The notes under the pieces: generated by a model
What the model was told of the DNA's origin: nothing
Databases searched by the model: none
Seen by the model: only the letters and a program-made list of their open reading frames with translations
Program-made: the position numbers and the translations under genes
Source: Paracoccus sediminis
GTDB taxonomy: Bacteria > Pseudomonadota > Alphaproteobacteria > Rhodobacterales > Rhodobacteraceae
Length of the DNA stretch: 64,000 nucleotides
Assembly: GCF_900188295.1 (NCBI RefSeq)
Contig: NZ_FZNM01000003.1
Coordinates: 124,001-188,000 of the forward strand
Reading direction: 5' to 3'
In this document: positions 56,845-64,000 of the stretch, piece by piece
Layout of the letters: every line of letters starts with the position of its first letter
Numbering within the stretch: position 1 is the first letter of the stretch

Positions 56845-57609
56845 TCATATCCAGTCGGAAAGGGAACGGCGCAAAAGGTTCAGGGCGGTAAGGACCAGCA
56901 AGACCAGCGTCCAGCGCCGGAACTGGCCGACATCCATGCGGTCCTGCAAGGCAAAGCCGGACAGCATCCCGCCAAAGGCGGGGATGCACAGCATGGCGGA
57001 CAGCGGGATCGTCTGCGCATTCAGGATGCCCGATACCAGATGCGCGGCGGTCAGGCCGACGGCGCCCAGAAAGAACACCACTCCCTGCACCCGGACCTGT
57101 TCCTGCTTGGCCACGCCCAGCGACAGCAGCAGCACGACCAGCGGCGGTCCCCAGATGCCGGAAATCCCGCCATACAGACCGCCCACGATGCCGGTCGCGA
57201 TCTCGGCCCGGCGGCGGTGATGGATGGGCAGGGTCAGCGGCCGGCCCGCCAGTTGCCACAACGCAAAGACCAGGATCGGCCCGCCCAGCAGCAGATACAT
57301 CAGCCCCTGCGGTATCGTCCGGGCAAAGCCCGCCGACAGCAGCAGGAAGGCCAGCACCATGGCGATATGCCAGCGGAAATTGCGTACCGAGGCCGCGGCG
57401 GCCGCTGGTCCCTGGCGCAGGGCCTGATGCACGTTCGTGGTCAGCACCGGCAGGATCAGCGCGGCCAGGGCAGTCTGCGGAGGCAGGATCGACGCAAAGG
57501 CCGAAGCCATGATAAGCGGCATGGCAAAGCCGATGGCACCCTTCACGAACCCCCCAAAGGCCGTGACGGCGAAGATCGTCCAGAATTGCCAGGGATCCAG
57601 TCCAAACAT
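56845..57609 (-). CDS. TauE/SafE-family permease
   Basis: 254 aa with about seven to eight hydrophobic segments. [17 protein letters not shown] near the N-terminus and [19 protein letters not shown] in the middle are the paired TauE/SafE repeats. Putative anion or sulfonate/sulfite exporter; no neighbour gives a substrate. ATG 57609 is chosen over GTG 57618. First gene of a leftward TauE-dapE-GNAT-rnr cluster. Confidence 0.9.
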   Translation of the reverse strand: MFGLDPWQFWTIFAVTAFGGFVKGAIGFAMPLIMASAFASILPPQTALAALILPVLTTNVHQALRQGPAAAAASVRNFRWHIAMVLAFLLLSAGFARTIPQGLMYLLLGGPILVFALWQLAGRPLTLPIHHRRRAEIATGIVGGLYGGISGIWGPPLVVLLLSLGVAKQEQVRVQGVVFFLGAVGLTAAHLVSGILNAQTIPLSAMLCIPAFGGMLSGFALQDRMDVGQFRRWTLVLLVLTALNLLRRSLSDWI

Positions 57610-57699
57610 GAGGCGCACGCTAGCGGCCCGGCAGCAAAATGAAAATGCCGCTTGAAAAGGTCATTTTCGTTCGCCATGAAATCGTTCTGCGCATAATTG

Positions 57700-57718
57700 T
57701 TGCGCTGCGATTGCGAAA
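57700..57718. promoter_or_regulatory. TTGCG direct repeat upstream of mcd
   Basis: TTGCGCTGCGA followed by TTGCGAAA: two TTGCG half-sites 11 nt apart, 40 nt before the mcd start, in an A+T-richer intergenic region. Regulators of the ScfR/PccR/RamB group, which control acyl-CoA pathways in relatives, are reported to bind TTTGCAA-like sites; the resemblance here is only partial. Confidence 0.28.
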
Positions 57719-57757
57719 ACGATACCTATGCCGCAACGCCGCAAAAGGGTCGACTCC

Positions 57758-59365
57758 ATGAAGGACATGCCGCACCACGCCGAAACCGTCCTGTCTGAAC
57801 TGGCTGATCTCCAGATCCGGGCGACGCAATCCCTGCGCGCAAGGGTTTCCGTGGACGGCAAGGTTGATACCAATGCGTTCGAGGCGCATCAGCACGCGGC
57901 CCACGCGCTGTCCTGGCTGGCCACCTATGTCGAATCGCTGCGCCAGCTTGCCGCGTGGTCGGGCCGCGTCGGAGGAGAGATCGAGGGGCTGATCGCACGG
58001 ATCGGCTTTGGCGAATACCTGTCCCAGATCGCGGGCGGCATCCCGATGAGCCAGACCGAATTCGCGCGCCTGTCGGACCTTGGCGTGGACTGGCGGCCCT
58101 CCGACGCCGCGCGCGCGCTGATGGCGGGCAACACGCCCGATGCCCGTGCCCGTCTGGCCGCGCTGATGGCGGATGCCAGAGGCAACGCGACCTTTGGCGC
58201 GACGGGCCTGGACGAGGATCTGGACATGATCCGCGACCAGTTCCGCCGCTGGACCGACGACAAGGTGGTCCCCCATGCCCACGGCTGGCATCTGCGCGAC
58301 GACCTGATCCCGATGCAGATCATCGCGGAACTGGCCGACCTGGGCGTCTTCGGCCTGACCATCCCCGAAGAATTCGGCGGCCTGGGCCTGTCCAAGGCCG
58401 CGATGGTGGTGGTCAGCGAGGAACTGTCGCGCGGCTATATCGGCGTGGGATCCCTGGGCACGCGGTCCGAAATCGCGGCCGAACTGATCCTGACCGGCGG
58501 CACCGACGACCAAAAGGCGCATTGGCTGCCCCGGCTTGCCAGCGGGGAAATCCTGCCCACGGCGGTCTTTACCGAACCCAACACCGGCAGCGACCTGGGC
58601 AGCCTGCGCACCCGCGCGGTCAAGGACGGCGATACCTGGACCGTCACCGGCAACAAGACCTGGATCACCCATGCCGCGCGCACCCATGTGATGACGCTGC
58701 TGGCCCGCACCGATCCCGACACCACCGATTACCGGGGCCTGTCGATGTTCCTGGCCGAAAAGACGCCGGGCACCGATGCCGACCCCTTTCCCACCCCCGG
58801 CATGACCGGCGGCGAGATCGAGGTGCTGGGCTATCGCGGCATGAAGGAATACGAGCTGGGCTTCGACGGATTCCAGGTCAAGGCCGACAACCTGCTGGGT
58901 GGCGTGACCGGCCAGGGATTCAAGCAGTTGATGCAGACGTTTGAATCGGCACGCATCCAGACCGCCGCGCGGGCCATCGGGGTCGCGCAGAACGCGTTGG
59001 AACTGGGACTGCAATATGCCTTGGACCGCAAGCAGTTCGGCAAGCCCCTGATCGCCTTTCCGCGCGTCGCCGACAAGCTGGCGATGATGGCGGTGGAAAT
59101 CGCCATCGCCCGGCAACTGACCTATTTCAGCGCCTGGGAAAAGGATCACGGCCACCGCTGCGACCTGGAGGCCGGGATGGCGAAACTGCTGGCCGCGCGG
59201 GTCGCCTGGGCCAGCGCGGACAACGCGCTGCAAATCCACGGCGGCAACGGTTTCGCGTTGGAATACCCCATTAGCCGGGTGTTGTCCGATGCACGCATCC
59301 TGAATATTTTCGAAGGCGCGGCGGAAATTCAGGCGCAAGTGATCGCCCGGCGACTGTTAGGCTGA
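57758..59365 (+). CDS. mcd: (2S)-methylsuccinyl-CoA dehydrogenase
   Basis: About 535 aa flavoprotein. An extra N-terminal helical region of roughly 150 residues before the acyl-CoA dehydrogenase fold is characteristic of Mcd of the ethylmalonyl-CoA pathway. The core shows FGLTIPEEFGGLGLSK, FTEPNTGSDLGSL, RKQFGKPL, and ILNIFEGAAEIQ with the catalytic Glu of FEG. Oxidises methylsuccinyl-CoA to mesaconyl-CoA during growth on C2 compounds. AAGGG has 8 nt spacing to ATG 57758; ATG 57728 is also in frame. Confidence 0.87.
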   Translation: MKDMPHHAETVLSELADLQIRATQSLRARVSVDGKVDTNAFEAHQHAAHALSWLATYVESLRQLAAWSGRVGGEIEGLIARIGFGEYLSQIAGGIPMSQTEFARLSDLGVDWRPSDAARALMAGNTPDARARLAALMADARGNATFGATGLDEDLDMIRDQFRRWTDDKVVPHAHGWHLRDDLIPMQIIAELADLGVFGLTIPEEFGGLGLSKAAMVVVSEELSRGYIGVGSLGTRSEIAAELILTGGTDDQKAHWLPRLASGEILPTAVFTEPNTGSDLGSLRTRAVKDGDTWTVTGNKTWITHAARTHVMTLLARTDPDTTDYRGLSMFLAEKTPGTDADPFPTPGMTGGEIEVLGYRGMKEYELGFDGFQVKADNLLGGVTGQGFKQLMQTFESARIQTAARAIGVAQNALELGLQYALDRKQFGKPLIAFPRVADKLAMMAVEIAIARQLTYFSAWEKDHGHRCDLEAGMAKLLAARVAWASADNALQIHGGNGFALEYPISRVLSDARILNIFEGAAEIQAQVIARRLLG

Positions 59366-59444
59366 GCGGTTTTCGTCTAGGGTGCTGCAACCAAAGCGGT
59401 TTTGCCGCATTCCCATTCGACGATCGCCCACAGGAGTTTCCTTC

Positions 59445-59915
59445 ATGCCCCGTCTTGGCACATTCGGCGCGCTGACCGCCGCAACCCTTGCCCTTGCCGC
59501 CTGCGAACCGACCGCCCCGCCGGTGGATCCTGCCAACGATCGCGGCTTCATTCCCGGCGGCGACTATGCGTTGGTAGGCATGGATGGCGCGACGGTGCCC
59601 TTGCGCAACATGACGCTGACCATCGCGGAAACCACCATATCGGGCCGCGGACCCTGCAACGGCTATGGCGCCCGGAACAACGCCGAACTGCCGTTGGTCG
59701 CCTTGTCGCCGTTGCAACAGACGAATGTTCCCTGCGGCAAGAACACCACGATCGAGAACCGCTTTTTCTCGGTCATGCAGGCGGCGACCGAAATGGAATA
59801 TTACGGCGGCGTGCTGAAGGTGAAGTCGCCGGAGACCTGGCTGATCTTCGAACGCGGCGTCACCGGGGCGCAGACGCAGGTCAGCGCGGTCGATCAGGCG
59901 CGGGCCGGTCAGTAA
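59445..59915 (+). CDS. META-domain (HslJ-like) lipoprotein
   Basis: 156 aa. MPRLGTFGALTAATLALAAC: signal and lipobox. The META fold shows ISGRGPCNGYGARNNAEL and FFSVMQAATEMEYYGGVLKV. META proteins such as HslJ are envelope stress-related with no fixed biochemical role. AGGAG precedes ATG 59445. The 3' end overlaps recO by 7 nt, tail to tail. Confidence 0.85.
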   Translation: MPRLGTFGALTAATLALAACEPTAPPVDPANDRGFIPGGDYALVGMDGATVPLRNMTLTIAETTISGRGPCNGYGARNNAELPLVALSPLQQTNVPCGKNTTIENRFFSVMQAATEMEYYGGVLKVKSPETWLIFERGVTGAQTQVSAVDQARAGQ

Positions 59916-60643
59916 TCGGTCTTCGGACGGCGGGTCAGCCGGTCCACAAGACGCTGGCGGGCCGCCGGAACAGGCCGGCCCACCAGTTCAGCGGCGATCC
60001 GGGATGTCAGGAAATGGCCGGTGATGGCCAGCCCTTCGATCAGATCCTGGGCACGGTTGTCGCCCGCGCCGCCCAGGATGGCGGGCAGGGGCAACAGCCG
60101 GCCGGCCCATTCCCCCGCCCCTTCGCGGCTGACCGCCCGGCCCGATTTCGGGCTGACATAGGCCAGCCCGCTTCGTGCGCCCGTCACCGCGCAGGCGGAC
60201 AGATCCAGGCCGAAGCCCATTTCGTCCAGCAGACGGGTTTCCCATCGCAGGTAATCGGCCCCCCAATCCGTCCCCATGTCCATGAGATCCAGCAGCCGTT
60301 CGGTATCGGCGACCAAGGCCGGATGCGGGTCGCGTTCGGGCAGCGCAAAGACCAGCAGCGAACAGACCGCGTTCAATCCGGCCAAGGCCAGCGGATCGGC
60401 CATCAGCCCCGATCTCAGACGGATGGGTTCGGCCGAAAACGTCCCCAGCTGATCGTCCCGCCGCGCCCGCCAGCGCAGATCCAGCCGCGATCCGGGTTGC
60501 AGCATCGCCGCGCGCCGCCGCGATGCGCCACCCGGCACCAGCCCGGAATGGCGCCCGTGCAGGTCGGTCAGCACGTCCAGGATGACCGCCGTCTCTCCAT
60601 GGGCGCGGCGGGCCAGCACCGTGCCTTCCGCCTGCCATTCCAT
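59909..60643 (-). CDS. recO: DNA repair protein RecO
   Basis: 244 aa. N-terminal OB fold (EGTVLARRAHGETAVILDVLTDLHGRHSGLVPGG, AARRAMLQ), then the helical domain with LLDEMGFGLDLSACAVTG and VSPKSGRAVSR. Works in RecFOR loading of RecA. The ATG overlaps the VOC gene stop by 1 nt (TGATG), so they are cotranscribed. Confidence 0.94.
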   Translation of the reverse strand: MEWQAEGTVLARRAHGETAVILDVLTDLHGRHSGLVPGGASRRRAAMLQPGSRLDLRWRARRDDQLGTFSAEPIRLRSGLMADPLALAGLNAVCSLLVFALPERDPHPALVADTERLLDLMDMGTDWGADYLRWETRLLDEMGFGLDLSACAVTGARSGLAYVSPKSGRAVSREGAGEWAGRLLPLPAILGGAGDNRAQDLIEGLAITGHFLTSRIAAELVGRPVPAARQRLVDRLTRRPKTDY

Positions 60644-61080
60644 CAGGGATCGGGCAGCGTCAGTGATCCGTCGGCGGCAAGCGGCCAGAACGGATTGGTG
60701 GCGATTTCCCAGACATGTCCGTCGGGATCGGCGAAATAGCCGGAATAGCCGCCCCAGAATGCCGTTTCGGGCCGTTTCAGGATCGTTGCCCCGGCAGCGA
60801 CCGCGGCCCGGAACACCGCGTCGGTTTCCCCGTCGTCCGCGCAGTTCTGCGCCAGCGTGACCGCCCCGGTGCCCAGGGTGGCAGAGGATCGCCCCTGATC
60901 GGCCGCCAGATCCGCACGGCCGAACAGGGCCAGCACGGCGCCGTTCATCTGATAGAAGAACACGCCCGGCTGCGAGGCGGAATGCGCGGACCAGCCCCAG
61001 CCGTCATAGAACCGCCGCGCGCGGTCCAGATCGGCGACCCCCAGCGTGACAAGCGTGATGCGTTGGCGTGGAAGGGACAT
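60643..61080 (-). CDS. VOC (glyoxalase-like) family protein
   Basis: 145 aa. Two beta-alpha-beta3 units: ITLVTLGVADLDRARRFYDG and FRAAVAAGATILKRPETAFWGG, ending FADPDGHVWEIATNPF, the usual VOC metal-site strand. Lyase, dioxygenase or binding protein; substrate unknown. AGGAGG precedes ATG 61080. Confidence 0.88.
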   Translation of the reverse strand: MSLPRQRITLVTLGVADLDRARRFYDGWGWSAHSASQPGVFFYQMNGAVLALFGRADLAADQGRSSATLGTGAVTLAQNCADDGETDAVFRAAVAAGATILKRPETAFWGGYSGYFADPDGHVWEIATNPFWPLAADGSLTLPDP

Positions 61081-61128
61081 GGAATCCTCCTGCCGGGCAG
61101 ATTGCCACGGGGCCACGACGCTGCCAAG

Positions 61129-62043
61129 CTATTGGGCGGCGCGGCGGCGGGCGCCGGTGGTGCGCAGCAGCGACAGGGAATAGATGATGACCCCCGCCCA
61201 TATCATCGGAAAGGCGATCATCTGGGCCGCGCCGAAAGGTTCGCCAAAGATCAGCACGGCGGTCACGAAGATCATCGTGGGGGCGATATACTGCAAAATG
61301 CCGATGGTGGTCAGGCGCAACTGCTTGGCCGCCATCGCATAGCAGATCAGCGGGATCGCCGTGACCGGACCGCAGCCGATCAACAGGATGGTATCCCACG
61401 CGTTGCCCGCCGCGAAATGCGACTGCCCGGTGGCCGACAGCCAGATCACGAAGGCCAGCGCGAAGGGCGTCAGGATCAGCACCTCCAGCGTAAAGCCCTG
61501 GGTCGGTCCCAGCGGCAGGCTTTTCTTGCACAGGGCATAGATGCCCCACGTCAGCGTCAGCCCGATCGCCACCATCGGCAACCGGCCCAGCTGCACGGTC
61601 AGCACCACCACGGCCAGGGCTGCCAGGACGATGGCCGCGACCTGCGCCCGGCTCAGCCGTTCATGCAGCAGCGTCGCGCCCAGGGCCACGCTGAACAGCG
61701 GATTGATGTAATAGCCAAGCGCCGCGTCTAGGGCATGGTTGTTGCCCACCGCCCAGACATAGATCATCCAGTTCACGGAAATCAGCGCCGCCGTCACAAT
61801 GGCCATGGCCAGCAGACGCGGACGGCGCAGCGCGGCGCCCACGTCGGCCCAGCGGCCTTGCCACAGCAGCACGGCAAGCGCGATGGGCAGCGACCAGAGC
61901 ACCCGGTGGGCGATCACCTCGGACGGGGGGACATGGGCCAGCTGCTTCATGAACAGCGGCAGAAACCCCCAGATCACATAGGTGGCGACGGCCAGCATCA
62001 GGCCGCGCGGGGAATCACCGGAGAGGGTCGTCGGGGCGTTCAT
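61129..62043 (-). CDS. rarD: RarD-type EamA-family transporter
   Basis: 304 aa, ten hydrophobic segments. GLMLAVATYVIWGFLPLFMKQL, VIAHRVLWSLPIALAVLL and ALDAALGYYINPLFSV are characteristic of RarD (chloramphenicol-sensitive protein), an EamA permease of unknown natural substrate. The start at 62043 fits the family; the frame is open further upstream inside DUF1491, but that is not coding. Confidence 0.9.
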   Translation of the reverse strand: MNAPTTLSGDSPRGLMLAVATYVIWGFLPLFMKQLAHVPPSEVIAHRVLWSLPIALAVLLWQGRWADVGAALRRPRLLAMAIVTAALISVNWMIYVWAVGNNHALDAALGYYINPLFSVALGATLLHERLSRAQVAAIVLAALAVVVLTVQLGRLPMVAIGLTLTWGIYALCKKSLPLGPTQGFTLEVLILTPFALAFVIWLSATGQSHFAAGNAWDTILLIGCGPVTAIPLICYAMAAKQLRLTTIGILQYIAPTMIFVTAVLIFGEPFGAAQMIAFPMIWAGVIIYSLSLLRTTGARRRAAQ

Positions 62044-62084
62044 GCGATGTCCATAGGCGGCAAACCGGGCGCGCGCCAGATGGA

Positions 62085-62420
62085 TCACGCCAGGCCCGGT
62101 TCGTCCAGCAGCGTGCGCCCGTCGCGGCTCTCGATCTCGATCACCCACAGGTCGGGGTCGAAGCCTCGCTGCCGGACGATGGCCTGGTCCACCTCGGGTT
62201 CCGGTCCCTGGGCCAGCACCTGCCAGGGACGGCTGTCGCTGTTGAAATCCCATTCGCGTCCGTACACGGCGGCGGATCCGTCCAGATGCGCGCATTTCAC
62301 CAGCACGGCGCCGGCGGTGTCGTCGCCGCGCGACGTCACATAGGCCGGGATGTTCGCCAGCCCCAGACGGGCGCGATAGGCCGCGACCCAGACGGCGGTC
62401 GCAAGCCGGGGTTCAGGCAT
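62085..62420 (-). CDS. DUF1491 family protein
   Basis: 111 aa: RLATAVWVAAYRARLGLANIPAYVTSRGD and LVKCAHLDGSAAVYGREWDF, the DUF1491 pattern, found next to era in Rhodobacterales. Function unknown. The start at 62420 overlaps the era stop by 8 nt. Upstream open frame is inside era. Confidence 0.9.
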   Translation of the reverse strand: MPEPRLATAVWVAAYRARLGLANIPAYVTSRGDDTAGAVLVKCAHLDGSAAVYGREWDFNSDSRPWQVLAQGPEPEVDQAIVRQRGFDPDLWVIEIESRDGRTLLDEPGLA

Positions 62421-63333
62421 CGCCGTCGCGGAAATCAAGGCCGATTTCGGTGTATCGCTCGGCCTCGTCCAGCCAGTTTTCGCGGACCTTGACTTGCAGG
62501 AACAAATGGACGCGGCGGCCCATGAATTCCTCCAGTTCGGCGCGGGCGGCCTGCCCCACGGCCTTGATCGTCTCGCCGCCCTTGCCCAGCACGATGCCCT
62601 TGTGGCCGGGGCGCGAGACATAGACGATCTGGTCCACCTTGGCGGACCCGTCCTTGCGTTCCTCCCACGCCTCGGTTTCCACCGTCAGCTGATAGGGAAT
62701 TTCCTCGTGCAGGCGCAGGGTCAGCTTTTCGCGGGTGATGTCCGCCGCGATCATGCGCATCGGCAGGTCGGCGATCTGGTCTTCGGGATAAAGCCACGGG
62801 CCTTGGGGCAGCGTTCCGGCCAGCCAGTCGCGCAACTGGTCGCAGCCATAGCCCTTTTCGGCCGAGATCATGAAGGTGCTGGCGAAGGGATGGGCCGCGT
62901 TCAGTTCGGCCGACAGCGCCAGCAGCGTCTCGGCCTTGACCCGGTCGATCTTGTTGATGACCAGGGCCACCGGAGTCTTGCCGTCCAGCCCCTTCAGCGA
63001 TTGGATGATCGCCTTGGCGCCGTCGGTCAGGCCGCGATGCGCCTCGATCAGCAGCAGGATGATGTCGGCATCCGACGCGCCCCCCCAGGCGGCGGCGACC
63101 ATGGACCGGTCCAGACGGCGGCGCGGGCGAAAGATGCCGGGCGTATCGACAAAGACGATCTGCGCCGCTTCGTGGATGGCGATGCCCCGGATGCGGGCAC
63201 GGGTCGTCTGCACCTTGTGGGTGACGATGCTGACCTTGGCGCCGACCATCTGGTTCAGCAGGGTGGATTTTCCGGCATTGGGTTCGCCGATCAGGGCCAC
63301 GAAACCGGCGCGGGCGGGGGTATCTTCGGTCAT
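62413..63333 (-). CDS. era: GTPase Era
   Basis: 306 aa. G1 [15 protein letters not shown]3 DTPGIF, G4 NKIDRV, then a KH domain with [18 protein letters not shown]. Binds the 3' end of 16S rRNA during 30S assembly. The ATG at 63333 overlaps the rnc stop (ATGA). Standard rnc-era pair. Confidence 0.97.
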   Translation of the reverse strand: MTEDTPARAGFVALIGEPNAGKSTLLNQMVGAKVSIVTHKVQTTRARIRGIAIHEAAQIVFVDTPGIFRPRRRLDRSMVAAAWGGASDADIILLLIEAHRGLTDGAKAIIQSLKGLDGKTPVALVINKIDRVKAETLLALSAELNAAHPFASTFMISAEKGYGCDQLRDWLAGTLPQGPWLYPEDQIADLPMRMIAADITREKLTLRLHEEIPYQLTVETEAWEERKDGSAKVDQIVYVSRPGHKGIVLGKGGETIKAVGQAARAELEEFMGRRVHLFLQVKVRENWLDEAERYTEIGLDFRDGDA

Positions 63334-64000
63334 GCGCGGCCCTCCAGCCGGTCCAGCAGGGCCTGGGCCGCCGCCTGTTCGATGCTGCGTTTGGTGCCCG
63401 CACCCCTGGCCTGGGCCTGCTGGCCGTCGGCAAGCTGCGCGGTGATGAGAAAGACCGGGGCGTGGTCGGGGCCGCTGCGTTCGGTCTGGATGTAGGCGGG
63501 CGGCGGCATCCCGTTGGCCTGCGCCCATTCCTGCAAGGCGGTCTTGGCGTCGCGGGGATCGTCGTCCAGCGTGGCCAGCCGGTCGGACCACAGGCGCAGG
63601 ACCGTCCGGCGGGCGGCGTCGAACCCCGCATCCAGATAAACGGCGGCCAGAACGGCCTCCATCGCATCGGCCAGAACGGCCTCCTTGCGGCGGCCGCCCG
63701 ACATCATCTCGGACCGGCCCAGCTTCAGAACGTCGCCCAGGCCGATGTCGCGGGCGATGGCCGCGCAGGTCTCGCCCCGGACCAGGGCATTGTAGCGGGG
63801 GGCAAGCTGGCCCTCGCTCGCGGTCTGGTCCGCGTCGAACAGCGCTTCGGCCATGACAAGCCCCAGCACCCGGTCGCCCAGGAATTCCAAACGCTGGTTG
63901 TCGGGCCGCGTGACCGTCGCGATGGATCCGTGGGTCAGCGCGCGAACCAGCAGGTCGGGGCGCGCAAACTCGTGCCCCAGCCGGGCCATGAAGGCGCGGA
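63330..64000 (-). CDS. rnc: Ribonuclease III (5' end outside window)
   Basis: Catalytic motif [20 protein letters not shown] (usual ERLEFLGDSVL; here Q replaces the first E and R replaces S), the second acidic site [15 protein letters not shown], and a C-terminal double-stranded-RNA-binding domain ending [14 protein letters not shown]. The first visible Met (63989) is preceded in frame by RAF; family members have a few more residues there (as in ...LKAFEARLGH), so the start lies just past the window. Confidence 0.94.
   Translation of the reverse strand, partial: RAFMARLGHEFARPDLLVRALTHGSIATVTRPDNQRLEFLGDRVLGLVMAEALFDADQTASEGQLAPRYNALVRGETCAAIARDIGLGDVLKLGRSEMMSGGRRKEAVLADAMEAVLAAVYLDAGFDAARRTVLRLWSDRLATLDDDPRDAKTALQEWAQANGMPPPAYIQTERSGPDHAPVFLITAQLADGQQAQARGAGTKRSIEQAAAQALLDRLEGRA

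Overview
The window looks like a piece of the main chromosome of an alphaproteobacterium of the Rhodobacteraceae/Paracoccaceae, most like Paracoccus. The base composition is strongly G+C-rich with G/C third codon positions. Marker combinations fit this group: rimP-nusA-ylxR-infB, rnc-era-DUF1491 with recO nearby, argH-small lipoprotein-lysA-TIGR02302 protein, ftsE-ftsX-plsC, phaA-phaB, and a methylsuccinyl-CoA dehydrogenase of the ethylmalonyl-CoA pathway. The genus is an inference from gene content. I see no rRNA, tRNA, CRISPR array, transposase, integrase or prophage gene.

Layout. 1-5.4 kb: the end of an ABC exporter gene, an Fe-S RNA methyltransferase, two L,D-transpeptidases flanking a CAP-domain lipoprotein, and a small membrane protein. 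5.3-9.7 kb: hemH and an NDUFAF5-like methyltransferase read leftward; comF, grxC and a MarR regulator read rightward; ubiG follows. 9.7-17.5 kb: proline iminopeptidase, a GT61-like glycosyltransferase, then the rimP-nusA-ylxR-infB operon behind a terminator-like leader hairpin. 17.5-25.7 kb: a 42-aa ORF, argJ-mutT, a secreted parvulin divergent from secA, and fmt downstream of three tandem peptide deformylase genes. Of these three, one is intact, one has an in-frame TAG, and one has lost its catalytic Cys and Glu.

25.8-31.2 kb: a PatB/MalY-type aminotransferase, accA, plsC-ftsX-ftsE and a zinc-ribbon membrane protein. 31.2-36.6 kb (leftward): argH, a 49-aa lipoprotein, lysA, and a TIGR02302 membrane protein. 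36.6-43 kb: TlpA-like thioredoxin, Tag, an EAL protein, phaA-phaB, DUF465, a TrmN6-like methyltransferase, DUF2007 and a polyprenyl diphosphate synthase. 43.3-53 kb: amt, a class A penicillin-binding protein, an unrecognised membrane protein, mlaA-mlaC, and a type I secretion ABC/HlyD pair without a local cargo gene. 53-64 kb: TauE-dapE-GNAT-rnr (leftward), mcd, a META-domain lipoprotein, VOC-recO, rarD, DUF1491-era-rnc (rnc is cut by the window end).

Themes. Many genes serve the cell envelope (L,D-transpeptidases, CAP lipoprotein, PBP, MlaA/MlaC, FtsEX, PlsC, AccA, LysA/DapE for meso-DAP, SecA with parvulin). Another set serves translation and nascent-chain processing. A third serves C4 carbon flow: PhaA and PhaB make 3-hydroxybutyryl-CoA for PHB and for the ethylmalonyl-CoA pathway in which Mcd works. 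ATGA/GTGA stop-start overlaps are very common and support the operons listed. I found no clear-cut new multi-gene system. The best leads are the decayed deformylase cluster, a two-copy intergenic hairpin/ribosome-binding element, the rimP leader hairpin, and several very short genes.
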